From NCBI GenBank assembly GCA_018819135.1, contig JAHJQK010000022.1, positions 1 through 64,000 of the forward strand: DNA of 64,000 bases. The letters run 5' to 3'. A program made the position numbers and the translations under genes. This DNA comes from Pseudomonadota bacterium. Lineage in GTDB: Bacteria; Desulfobacterota; SM23-61. The notes below the pieces were generated by a model. It was not told the origin of the DNA. It saw nothing but the letters and a program-made list of their open reading frames with translations, and did no database searches. Positions 27,075-35,008 of this stretch are shown piece by piece; positions within the stretch are counted from its first letter, which is position 1; each line of letters starts with the position of its first letter.

Positions 27075-29753
27075 ATGAGCCAGAATAGGGAAGTGAACCT
27101 TAAGCTCAAGGCCACGGAAGCACTCGGGAAAGATGTGGGAAGAGCCATCGCCCGCATGGGGCCGGAAGACATGGAGAAATTGAACGTGGCCATCGGGGAC
27201 ATTGTGGAGGTGGCCGGAAAGCGAAAAACCCTGGGTAAAGCCATGCCCGCTTATAAAGAACTCCGCGGCCAGTCCCGGGTTCAGCTCGATGGCCTCAGCA
27301 GAGAGAATGCTGGCGTCGGGCTTGACGAGTTCGTTTTGGTTCGCAAGGTCGTCTGCCGGCCTGCAGAACGGGTCGTTCTCGCCCCGATGGACATCATCCC
27401 AGCCGAACGCGACCTTAAATATATCGGCAGCCTTCTGGATGGCTTGCCCATCATCGAAGATGACCGGATCCGGGCCAACCTGTTTGGCAGCCGGTCGGCT
27501 AATTTTAAGGTTGAAAGCACAAACCCCAAAGGGCCTGTGCTGATCAATCCCACCACCCAACTTGTAATCGGAAAGGCTCAGGAGGGAGAGGGCGCCCGTG
27601 TCATTTCCTACGAGGACATCGGGGGACTCAAGCCCCAGTTGCAACGCATTCGGGAGATGATTGAGCTTCCTTTGCGCTACCCAGAAGTGTTTGAGCGTCT
27701 GGGGATCGACGCCCCCAAAGGGGTTCTTCTCTATGGGCCTCCTGGTTGCGGCAAAACATTGATCGCCCGGGCCATTGCCCATGAGACCGAGGCCAATTTT
27801 TTTTCCGTGAGCGGGCCGGAGATTATTCACAAATTTTATGGAGAGAGTGAAGCCCATCTGCGAAAGATCTTCGAGGACGCCACCCGCAAGGGTCCGAGCA
27901 TCCTCTTCCTGGACGAGGTCGATGCCATCGCTCCCCCGCGGGAAAAGGTCGTGGGGGATGTGGAGAAACGGGTGGTCGCCCAGCTTCTTGCCCTAATGGA
28001 TGGACTCACCAAACGCCACAATGTCATCGTCATTGCCGCAACAAACATCCCCAATGCCCTGGATCCGGCCTTGCGGCGGCCCGGGCGTTTTGACCGGGAG
28101 ATCTCCATTCCCATTCCCGACCGGAAGGGAAGACTGGAGATTCTGGAGATCCATAGCCGGGGGATGCCTCTGGCGAAAGACGTTGATGTGGCCCATCTGG
28201 CAGAAATTACCCATGGTTTTGTCGGAGCTGATACGGAGGCCCTTTGCCGGGAAGCGGCCATGATCTGCCTTCGCCAGGTTATGGCTGAAATTGATTTCTC
28301 CCTGACTCAGATCCCTTATGAGCGCATCGCCGGGCTCGAGGTACACATGGAGGACTTTCTGTCTGCCTTACGCGAGGTTGAACCTTCGGCCATCCGGGAG
28401 GTGTTTGTGGAAGTCCCCAATGTCCACTGGCAAGATGTTGGTGGATTGGCCCGGGTCAAAAAACATTTAGTGGAAGCGGTCGAATGGCCTTTGCAATACA
28501 CCCATCTATTTAAAAAGGCAGGGATCAATCCTCCCAAGGGTATCCTCCTTTCAGGACCGCCTGGGTGCGGGAAAACCTTGTTAGCCAAAGCGATTGCCAC
28601 CGAAAGTCAGGTAAATTTCATCTCGGTCAAAGGCCCTGCACTTCTTTCCAAGTATGTAGGGGAGTCTGAAAGAGGGATGCGGGAAATTTTTCGCAAGGCC
28701 CGGCAGGCGGCGCCTTGCATCATTTTCTTCGATGAGATTGATGCCCTGATCCCGGCGCGTGGCGCCGGATCAGGAGATGCGCATGTAGCCGAGCGGGTCC
28801 TCAGCCAGTTTTTGGTTGAGCTTGACGGAATCGAGGAACTGAAAGGAGTTCTCGTGCTCGGAGCGACGAATCGCCTGGATATGCTCGATCCGGCTGTTCT
28901 CAGACCGGGCCGGTTTGATGCGGTTGTGCAAATCGAAGCACCGGACGAAAAAGATCGTCAAGAGATTTTTGAAATTCACCTGCGCAATAAACCTCTCGAC
29001 AAAAGGATCCGCGCGGCTGATCTGGCCGCCAAGACCGAAGGGTGGAGCGGCGCTGAAATCGCCGCCGTGGTCTGCCCGGTTAATGCCGAAGATTTTTGCG
29101 GGCCGGAGGCGGAATCCAGGATGCAGGACCTTACCTGGGTGGGACCCCGGGCCTGCCGTCATGAAGAAGTGGTCGAGGAAGTGATGCGCCATTCTCCTGT
29201 GCTTCCCGTTGGTTTGGGAACGATTTTTGTTTCTCCGGAAAGCCTGGAGAAACGCGTGCATGCCCATCATCGCGCCATAAGGGAATTTTTAAATCAGGCA
29301 ATGGATAAGGAAGAATGGGCGGTAAAGGGCTTCCTGGATCGGGCCAGGGCTAAGGAGGAATTTCTTGCCGGCCTCCGTGTTCGGGAAGAAGCACGTCTCT
29401 CCACTTTATCACCGGGGAAGCGCTACTTTCAGGAACAGCGCCTCCTGGCGGCTGTTGAAAAAGATCTTTCCGGTTGGTTGAAAGAAGCTTGCCAAGGCAT
29501 AGTCGATGAGCTCCATCCTATTGTCTCTGCTTTTTGTGAGCGGAAAATTCTCTCCCGGCGGTCCACGGGAAGAGAAGAAGAGGTGGTTGTAAACTGGGCT
29601 TTTTGGGTAGACAGAAATGCTGTGGGAGATTTTCGGGGAAAGATCGACCGGGCCAATATAGAACATGCCCGGCGCGGCCTGGTTTTTGAGTTCTCCGGGC
29701 CCTGGCCCCCTTACAGCTTTTCCCCTTCTCTCGAACCAGAGACAGAGGCATGA
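27075..29753 (+). CDS. CDC48-type double AAA+ ATPase fused to a GvpL/F domain
   Basis: 892-residue protein with three parts. Residues ~1-180 are a CDC48/p97-like N-domain. Two AAA+ modules follow, with Walker A YGPPGCGKT (~216) and SGPPGCGKT (~489), Walker B ILFLDEVDA and IIFFDEIDA, and arginine-finger regions RRPGRFDRE and RPGRFDAVV. At about residue 660 the second AAA lid is cut short (WSGAEIAAVV) and the text becomes GvpL/F: QDLTWVGPRACRHEEVVEEV, HSPVLPVGLGTIFVSPESL, DKEEWAVKGFLDRA, and the terminal FSGPWPPYSF. GGAGG precedes the ATG. A remodelling ATPase tethered to a gas vesicle assembly domain is the simplest reading. The gene overlaps the next GvpL/F gene by four bases. Confidence 0.9.
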   Translation: MSQNREVNLKLKATEALGKDVGRAIARMGPEDMEKLNVAIGDIVEVAGKRKTLGKAMPAYKELRGQSRVQLDGLSRENAGVGLDEFVLVRKVVCRPAERVVLAPMDIIPAERDLKYIGSLLDGLPIIEDDRIRANLFGSRSANFKVESTNPKGPVLINPTTQLVIGKAQEGEGARVISYEDIGGLKPQLQRIREMIELPLRYPEVFERLGIDAPKGVLLYGPPGCGKTLIARAIAHETEANFFSVSGPEIIHKFYGESEAHLRKIFEDATRKGPSILFLDEVDAIAPPREKVVGDVEKRVVAQLLALMDGLTKRHNVIVIAATNIPNALDPALRRPGRFDREISIPIPDRKGRLEILEIHSRGMPLAKDVDVAHLAEITHGFVGADTEALCREAAMICLRQVMAEIDFSLTQIPYERIAGLEVHMEDFLSALREVEPSAIREVFVEVPNVHWQDVGGLARVKKHLVEAVEWPLQYTHLFKKAGINPPKGILLSGPPGCGKTLLAKAIATESQVNFISVKGPALLSKYVGESERGMREIFRKARQAAPCIIFFDEIDALIPARGAGSGDAHVAERVLSQFLVELDGIEELKGVLVLGATNRLDMLDPAVLRPGRFDAVVQIEAPDEKDRQEIFEIHLRNKPLDKRIRAADLAAKTEGWSGAEIAAVVCPVNAEDFCGPEAESRMQDLTWVGPRACRHEEVVEEVMRHSPVLPVGLGTIFVSPESLEKRVHAHHRAIREFLNQAMDKEEWAVKGFLDRARAKEEFLAGLRVREEARLSTLSPGKRYFQEQRLLAAVEKDLSGWLKEACQGIVDELHPIVSAFCERKILSRRSTGREEEVVVNWAFWVDRNAVGDFRGKIDRANIEHARRGLVFEFSGPWPPYSFSPSLEPETEA

Positions 29754-30583
29754 AATACCTGATTTATTGCATCCTTCAAACCCCGGCCGGGTTTACCGGC
29801 CGAGCAGCAGAGTTGCTTCCTTCAAAACCAGAGGCGCTTCTTGGCGTCGGCTGCCAGCCGGTTTATTGGGTTAGCCAAAATGGTCTTGGTGCGGCTGTTT
29901 CCAAAGTTTCCTCTTCTGACCACGAGGAAACTTTCTCCATAACCACACCGGACATCCCGGTCCTTCTCGCCTATGCCAAGGTCATTGAATCCCTCCATAA
30001 TGACCCGGTAATCGGGGGGGTCATTCCTTTGCGCTACGGCGCTTTCTTGGAAGAAGAATCCCAGATCTTGAGAATCCTCGAAAAACATTCCTCCCATTAT
30101 GAATCCCTTCTCCAGGAAATGAGGGGCTGTGTGGAAATGGGGATTCGCATTCTTATTTCAGATTGCGGGTTACGGATTGCGGGTTGCCCATCCGCTCACT
30201 CGGATTCTTCCATAAAAACCCCACCGTCATCCAATCCGGGATTGGCCTATCTGAATAGCCGAAGGGCACTTTTTGCCAAGGAGGAATGTTTTGCCGAAGA
30301 AAATAACTCGTTGATCGAACGATGTCGAGAAGCGTTTGCCGGGCTGTTTGTCAAGTGCCAGTCGGAATATCCCTCATTTCGCCTTTCGCAATTCTCATCG
30401 CGCAATCAACTTATCTCCCTGTATTTTCTTGTGCCGCGAAGATCCGTAGCTACCTTTGGCGAAGTTTTTCGCCAGATTTGCTCCCGGGAATCAGCAAGGC
30501 TTCTCCTGAGCGGACCCTGGCCCCCTTTCAATTTTGTTGGGCCCGCCCGGGACCCGATAATGGGCGGCCGGAACCGGGTATAG
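29750..30583 (+). CDS. gvpF: GvpL/GvpF family gas vesicle protein
   Basis: 277-residue GvpL/F protein. It opens MKYLIYCILQTPAGFTG and has the mid-region IPLRYGAFLEEESQILRILE and the family C-terminal signature LSGPWPPFNFV. GvpF/L proteins are minor vesicle components thought to act in early assembly. It starts at an ATGA overlap with the CDC48-GvpL/F fusion. A segment near residue 140 (ISDCGLRIAGC) is encoded by GATTGCGGGTT written almost twice, so an interspersed repeat has probably been captured in frame. L versus F cannot be decided here. Confidence 0.85.
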   Translation: MKYLIYCILQTPAGFTGRAAELLPSKPEALLGVGCQPVYWVSQNGLGAAVSKVSSSDHEETFSITTPDIPVLLAYAKVIESLHNDPVIGGVIPLRYGAFLEEESQILRILEKHSSHYESLLQEMRGCVEMGIRILISDCGLRIAGCPSAHSDSSIKTPPSSNPGLAYLNSRRALFAKEECFAEENNSLIERCREAFAGLFVKCQSEYPSFRLSQFSSRNQLISLYFLVPRRSVATFGEVFRQICSRESARLLLSGPWPPFNFVGPARDPIMGGRNRV

Positions 30584-30614
30584 AAAAAATTCATCAACCG
30601 CAACGAATTTATCA

Positions 30615-32111
30615 ATGGGAATGGAAGCGAATAGAGACGAGACTCTCTCCCAGAAATCATCTGAACGTTACGAGAGGCTTTACACCATGCTTCTCAACGC
30701 CATCCCCTCCTCCGTTCTCCTCATTGACAAGAATATGTGCATCCTTTCAGCCAACCGGAACTTTCTGGAAAAGAGCCGGCGTTCTCTGGCCAACACAGTC
30801 GGGCAACAGCTGGAGAAAGTTTTTCCTCCCATTATTTTTGATCATTTGGGTCTAACCAGCCGAATCCGCCAGGTATTCGAAAAAAATCGCCCTATCGTGG
30901 GAGAACGAATGAGTTACCGTGCGCCCGGCCTCCCGCTACGCATCTATTATTACAGCATCTTCCCTTTTAACTGGGAAGAGAAGGTCCAGAATGCCATCTT
31001 TCTGATGGAGGATATCACCGAACAGGTCCATTTAAGCAGTGAGCTCCAGCGAATCGAAAGCCATTTAGCCAGTATCGTCGAGAGCGCCAGTGACATTGTT
31101 CTCTCCACTGACCTGCAAGGGAGAATCTTGACCTGGAACACAGCGGCGGAGAAGCTTTCCCATTATTCCTTCTGTGCAGTAAAAGGACGAAAATTATTCG
31201 AGTTCTTTTCGGAAGAACACCAGCCAGATGCGAAAAATTATTTTTCCTTCTTAAAAGACATAAGAACTCCTCCAGATCGCGCGATGCCGGAGTGGGACCT
31301 TGTGATGCAGAATGGGGATCGGATCCTGGTTAGCTGGGTCTTTTCTCCGATGAAAGAAGAGAACGACCAAATCACGGGAATCGTTGGAGTGGGCCGCGAT
31401 CTGTCTGAGCGCCATAAAATGCAGATGAGTCTTCTCCAATCCCAAAAACTTGCCGCTCTGGGCGTGATGGCTGGAGGGATTGCGCATGAGATCCGCAATC
31501 CACTGGCGGTCTGTTCATCGGCGTCCCAGTTCCTCATGGAAGACAACATTACTCCGGAATTTCGCAAGGAATGTGCGGAGAAGATTCAAACCGGGATTCA
31601 GAAGGCTTCGGTGATCATCGAGAATATCCTGAGGTTCGCCCGCCCCTCGGTGGTCTCCACCATGGCCCATCTCAATATAATTTTGGTTCTGAATGAAGCA
31701 CTGAGTATGGTCCAAAACCAGGCCAAAATCCAAAAAATTGGGATCGTCAACCATTTTCCCCAGGAACCGGTCATGATTACCGGCAATGCCAGTCTTCTCC
31801 AACAGGTTTTTATGAATCTATTTCTGAACGCGATCCGCGCCATGCCCAACGGGGGATCCCTAACACTCTTCATAGAAAGAAACTTGAAGGAAGTGCTGAT
31901 TCAAATCGCCGATACGGGCGGGGGGATTTCTAAAATAAACTTGGAAAATATTTTTGATCCCTTCTATACCACCTCACCGGTGGGCCAAGGAACGGGTTTG
32001 GGACTTTCCATCTGTTACTCGATCGTAAAACAGCATTTCGGTTCCATAGAAGTGGAAAGCCTTGAGGGGAAAGGCAGTACCTTTACCGTGCGGTTCCCTG
32101 CTCTATTATGA
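30615..32111 (+). CDS. PAS histidine kinase of the gas vesicle island
   Basis: 498-residue soluble sensor kinase. Two PAS-like domains are visible (~residues 20-130 and ~145-270). Then comes a HisKA dimerisation domain with the phospho-His in GGIAHEIRNPLAV. The HATPase domain has NLFLNAIRAMPNGG, IADTGGGIS and GTGLGLSICYSIV. No membrane segment was seen, so it probably senses a cytoplasmic signal such as redox or energy state. It overlaps the following receiver gene by four bases and shares an island with the NtrC-type regulator at 25128. Confidence 0.92.
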   Translation: MGMEANRDETLSQKSSERYERLYTMLLNAIPSSVLLIDKNMCILSANRNFLEKSRRSLANTVGQQLEKVFPPIIFDHLGLTSRIRQVFEKNRPIVGERMSYRAPGLPLRIYYYSIFPFNWEEKVQNAIFLMEDITEQVHLSSELQRIESHLASIVESASDIVLSTDLQGRILTWNTAAEKLSHYSFCAVKGRKLFEFFSEEHQPDAKNYFSFLKDIRTPPDRAMPEWDLVMQNGDRILVSWVFSPMKEENDQITGIVGVGRDLSERHKMQMSLLQSQKLAALGVMAGGIAHEIRNPLAVCSSASQFLMEDNITPEFRKECAEKIQTGIQKASVIIENILRFARPSVVSTMAHLNIILVLNEALSMVQNQAKIQKIGIVNHFPQEPVMITGNASLLQQVFMNLFLNAIRAMPNGGSLTLFIERNLKEVLIQIADTGGGISKINLENIFDPFYTTSPVGQGTGLGLSICYSIVKQHFGSIEVESLEGKGSTFTVRFPALL

Positions 32112-32506
32112 ATAAGGAAAAAGCAATGACCCTTCAGAATATAGAAATTCTCATCATAGATGACGAACCGGATATGTGCTGGGCCCTAAAGCATTTATTG
32201 GAGAAAAACGGGTTTCTTATAACAAAGGCCGCGGACGGTAGGGAAGCGCTTGACCTGCTTACCTCTGGATCCTTCCAGGGGGTCTTTCTGGATGCCAAAC
32301 TGCCGGATATTGAAGGCCTGGAGCTGGCCAGGCAGTTTCGCGAGAAAGCTCCCCAGATGCGCATTATTCTGATTTCAGGATACTTTTACAATGACGATGT
32401 GGCCGTTGAGAAAGCCTTGGGGGAAGGATTGATTTGTGGTTTTATCGGCAAGCCTTTCCTTCATGAGGATATTTTAAAGGCGGTTAAAATCTTGTCCCCT
32501 CTGTAA
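32108..32506 (+). CDS. Single-domain response regulator
   Basis: 132-residue CheY-like receiver with no output domain. The acidic pocket is DDEP, the phosphorylatable Asp is in GVFLDAKLPDIEGLEL, and the conserved Lys is in IGKPFLHED. The start may be ATG 32108, coupled to the kinase stop, or ATG 32135. With a kinase fused by overlap, it may act as a phosphate sink or an intermediate between the kinase and the NtrC-type regulator. Confidence 0.9.
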   Translation: MNKEKAMTLQNIEILIIDDEPDMCWALKHLLEKNGFLITKAADGREALDLLTSGSFQGVFLDAKLPDIEGLELARQFREKAPQMRIILISGYFYNDDVAVEKALGEGLICGFIGKPFLHEDILKAVKILSPL

Positions 32507-32530
32507 ACTTCCCTTTTTTTCGGGGGCCAT

Positions 32531-32595
32531 TTCCCTAAACCAGGGAATCCCCTCCATGGCTCCCACTCCCCATTTTCCCTCCCCACAAGCCATGG
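32531..32595 (+). promoter_or_regulatory. Inverted repeats upstream of the gvpA sigma-54 promoter
   Basis: TTCCCT-N5-AGGGAA (32531-32547) is a perfect dyad 117 bases before the -24 element. CCATGGCT (32554-32561) pairs with AGCCATGG (32588-32595). The first has the position expected of an enhancer site for an NtrC-type activator. The second could also act as a hairpin after the receiver gene. Confidence 0.45.
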
Positions 32596-32663
32596 GGAAA
32601 AAAGAGTTCTTTAATTCTTATTTCAAATTCACTTGTTATAAAAAGTGAAAGATCTTTTTCAGC

Positions 32664-32680
32664 TTGGCATGAATCTGGCT
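32664..32680 (+). promoter_or_regulatory. Sigma-54 (-24/-12) promoter of gvpA
   Basis: TTGGCATGAATCTGGCT has the invariant GG and GC separated by ten bases and matches YTGGCACG-N4-TTGCW at most positions. Predicted transcription starts near 32691, about 65 bases before gvpA. The NtrC-type regulator in the same island makes this promoter credible. Confidence 0.75.
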
Positions 32681-32755
32681 CTATACCGTGTAGGCATGCC
32701 TGAAGGAAAAATTGTCGTAGCGGCAAAAACAAAAATTTGAGAAAGGAGAAAAGGA

Positions 32756-32974
32756 ATGGCGAAAGTTCAGAAGTCAACGGATTCTTCGAGTCTGGCTGAA
32801 GTTGTTGACCGGATTCTGGATAAGGGTATCGTGATCGATGCCTGGGTGAAGGTCTCATTAGTGGGGATCGAGCTTCTGTCAATTGAGGCCCGTGTGGTGA
32901 TCGCTTCGGTTGAAACTTACTTGAAGTACGCCGAGGCCATCGGGCTCACGGCCAGTGCCGCCACCCCGGCGTAA
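32756..32974 (+). CDS. gvpA: Major gas vesicle shell protein GvpA
   Basis: 72-residue shell subunit that forms the ribbed protein wall of gas vesicles. The highly conserved core is present: [20 protein letters not shown], then [20 protein letters not shown] and [29 protein letters not shown] precedes the ATG and is a strong ribosome site. It is the only classical GvpA in the window; the genes at 38824 and 39435 are divergent relatives. A strong hairpin follows it, which may set a high gvpA mRNA level relative to the downstream genes. Confidence 0.97.
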   Translation: MAKVQKSTDSSSLAEVVDRILDKGIVIDAWVKVSLVGIELLSIEARVVIASVETYLKYAEAIGLTASAATPA

Positions 32975-32996
32975 GGCTGGATTGGACAAAGGTTCT

Positions 32997-33038
32997 CCTG
33001 TTAAGCGGGCTCCAGGTGATCGTCTCCCGCTTAACAGG
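32997..33038 (+). promoter_or_regulatory. Strong hairpin after gvpA (attenuator or mRNA stabiliser)
   Basis: CCTGTTAAGCGGG (32997-33009) pairs perfectly with CCCGCTTAACAGG (33026-33038) around a 16-base loop. No T tract follows, so it is not a classical terminator. It sits between gvpA and the accessory genes. Confidence 0.7.
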
Positions 33039-33094
33039 GGTTCCGACTGGCTACAGTGATCATATTATTTGCTTTAAATTGAAAGGAGATGATT

Positions 33095-33439
33095 ATGGGT
33101 AACTTAACTACCGATATGACGCACTTGTACGATGAAATTAATGCTTTGAGAAATGGGCGTAAGGCACTCAGGAAAAATCTGGAGAATACGGTATTGCGTA
33201 TGAGAAAGGATTTCTCCGCCGACTTGGCCGGTGCCCATCAGGCCTGGTTCGGCCCAACCCTTGCCGGGAAAATGGACATAAAGCGCGAACAACAGAGGAA
33301 GGGAGAACCCGGGGCAAGTCAGGAAAAGGCCGAAGCCGGAGCCGGAAGAAAGGAAGAGATCCAACATGCCGCAGTTAGGGAGGAAAAAGGGTCTTTTCCC
33401 ACTCTGAAGGCTGGTAGCAAAGGCAAAAGGAAAAAGTAA
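33095..33439 (+). CDS. Small charged gas vesicle island protein
   Basis: About 114 residues by the ATG at 33095, which AAGGAG precedes at normal distance; the ATG at 33089 is too close. The N-terminal half is predicted helical (MTHLYDEINALRNGRKALRK) and contains AHQAWFGP. The C-terminal half is Lys/Glu/Ala-rich and low complexity. I do not recognise a named family. Its place directly after gvpA, where many clusters carry gvpC or gvpO, suggests a shell-associated or accessory role, but this is only inference. Confidence 0.7.
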   Translation: MGNLTTDMTHLYDEINALRNGRKALRKNLENTVLRMRKDFSADLAGAHQAWFGPTLAGKMDIKREQQRKGEPGASQEKAEAGAGRKEEIQHAAVREEKGSFPTLKAGSKGKRKK

Positions 33440-33524
33440 TCAATCATCTGGTGCCGGGGAATAGGTTCCGCAAAGTAAGTAACGAGACCACGGCAAAAAC
33501 CCAAGGAGTCATATCCCAATGAAT

Positions 33525-33653
33525 AATGCGGAGTTGAGCCGTGGCCCGCAGGGCCATCGGTCTCGAACTCCTGGTTCTCCCCGAGCGGAGCGAGGGGAAG
33601 GAGTTCGAGACCGGCTCAACTCCGCATTCCCCCCGAGCGGAGCGAGGGGGGAA
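33525..33653. repeat. Nested hairpin element (three-way junction) before gvpN
   Basis: AATGCGGAGTTGAGCC (33525-33540) pairs with 33613-33628, and CGGTCTCGAACTCCT (33558-33572) pairs with 33599-33613. Between the left arms lies TGGCCC-GCA-GGGCCA. The apex is CCCC-GAGCGGAGCGA-GGGG, and a second copy of that mini-hairpin (CCCCCC...GGGGGG) follows at 33627-33653. The ORF-track starts at 33519 and 33541 are translations of this element. Confidence 0.8.
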
Positions 33654-33690
33654 CAATGCATTGAACACCCTGAAAACCGCACCGGCAACC

Positions 33691-34668
33691 ATGTTAAGGA
33701 TTCAGACTAAAGGTGACAACATCCTGCCTGAACCCAGTGATGGCTTCATCTCTTCCCCTTATGTTGAAGATATGGCCAAACGCGCTCTGGCTTATTTAAA
33801 AATAGGATACCCGGTCCATTTCGCTGGCCCGGCCGGAACAGGAAAAACAACCTTGGCTTTTCATGTCGCCGCAAAACTCGGTCGTCCGGTTACCCTGATC
33901 CACGGGGATGATGAATTTGCCGGCTCCGATCTGGTGGGACGCGACGCCGGGTACCGCAAGTCCAAGCTCATCGACAACTTCATCCACTCCGTCCTGAAAA
34001 CGGAAGAGGAGATGAAAAGCTTCTGGGTGGACAACCGGCTCACGACCGCTTGCCAAAATGGCGACACCCTTATTTACGATGAGTTTAACCGTTCGCGACC
34101 CGAGGCGAATAATGCCCTTTTGTCCATTCTGGCGGAAAGGATCCTCAACCTTCCCAGACTCCGCAGGACGGGAGAAGGATATCTCGAGGTGCACCGGGAA
34201 TTTCATGCCATCTTCACCTCAAACCCGGAGGAATATGCCGGGGTTCACAAGGCCCAGGATGCCTTGATGGATCGTTTGATTACCATCCAACTCGCGCATT
34301 ACGATTGGGACACAGAGGTTCAGATTACGGAGGCCAAATCCGGCCTGGCCCGGGAGGATGCCGAGGTGATTGTCAACATCGCCCGCGAATTACGCAGCTT
34401 CGGGGTCAACAATCACCGGCCCACGATCCGGGCCTGTATCGCGATCGCCCGCATCCTTGCCATCCATGGAGCTCACGCCCGCGGAGACGACCCCGTCTTC
34501 CAGTGGGTCTGCCGCGATGTCCTCAATACAGATACGGCCAAAGTTACCCGGGGCGGGCAGTCGGTGATGAAGCAGAAGATTGATGAAATCATTCAAAAGG
34601 TATGCGAACCCCAGAAGAAACGTCCCCGTAATCCCGACCGTTCGGCCACCCCAAAAGAGGAGAACTAA
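33691..34668 (+). CDS. gvpN: Gas vesicle AAA+ ATPase GvpN
   Basis: MoxR-like AAA+ ATPase of gas vesicle clusters, needed for efficient vesicle growth in studied systems. The Walker A is GPAGTGKTTL after ALAYLKIGYPVHFAG. Walker B is TLIYDEFNRSRPEANN, and FTSNPEEYAGV is a sensor-1-like motif. ATG 33691 gives 325 residues, a normal GvpN length. The 50 extra residues of the ORF-track version come from the hairpin element and have atypical composition. No strong ribosome site is visible; the hairpin sits in the leader and may influence translation. Confidence 0.92.
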   Translation: MLRIQTKGDNILPEPSDGFISSPYVEDMAKRALAYLKIGYPVHFAGPAGTGKTTLAFHVAAKLGRPVTLIHGDDEFAGSDLVGRDAGYRKSKLIDNFIHSVLKTEEEMKSFWVDNRLTTACQNGDTLIYDEFNRSRPEANNALLSILAERILNLPRLRRTGEGYLEVHREFHAIFTSNPEEYAGVHKAQDALMDRLITIQLAHYDWDTEVQITEAKSGLAREDAEVIVNIARELRSFGVNNHRPTIRACIAIARILAIHGAHARGDDPVFQWVCRDVLNTDTAKVTRGGQSVMKQKIDEIIQKVCEPQKKRPRNPDRSATPKEEN

Positions 34669-34669
34669 A

Positions 34670-34993
34670 ATGCCCCCTCAAAAAAGAATTCTCCGCAGTT
34701 TGCAGGATATCCGGACCCTTTCCGGAAAGGTAGATCTCACCGCTTCCCCTTATATGGCCTACATGAAAGTAAGCTGTCTGGAGATGGAAAAGTTCCGCCG
34801 TGGGAAAGAAAAGACGAGTGCCCTTAGGCGGGTTGAAAATATCAATATCCGCTTCAAAGAAATCGAGGCGGAAAAAGCTGGGATCCTGAAGACTTTGGAT
34901 GAAAAGAAACACGTCCCTTCGGTCTCTTCTTCTTCATCCGAACCCTCGCCATCTTTTCCCCCGAGTGAGGGAGGTTTTAAGCTCCGGTATTAA
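34670..34993 (+). CDS. Small gas vesicle island protein, family unrecognised
   Basis: 107 residues from the ATG at 34670, just after gvpN; AGAGGAGAACTAAAATG supplies a good ribosome site. The ORF-track start at 34580 is inside gvpN in another frame and is rejected. The protein reads RSLQDIRTLSGKVDLTASPY, then a charged helical stretch (EMEKFRRGKEKTSALRRVEN) and a Ser/Pro-rich tail. The charged helix suggests a protein-protein interface. I cannot name the family; co-directionality and spacing place it in the gas vesicle operon. Confidence 0.75.
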   Translation: MPPQKRILRSLQDIRTLSGKVDLTASPYMAYMKVSCLEMEKFRRGKEKTSALRRVENINIRFKEIEAEKAGILKTLDEKKHVPSVSSSSSEPSPSFPPSEGGFKLRY

Positions 34994-35008
34994 CCGGGAG
35001 GAAACCTA

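Noticed and set aside
32507-32600. Rho-independent terminator after the receiver gene
   Set aside because: Inverted repeats exist but no stem is followed by a T tract; operator function fits their position better.
33519-33710. 63-codon ORF and the 50-residue N-terminal extension of GvpN
   Set aside because: Both are translations of the nested hairpin element; GvpN homology begins after ATG 33691.
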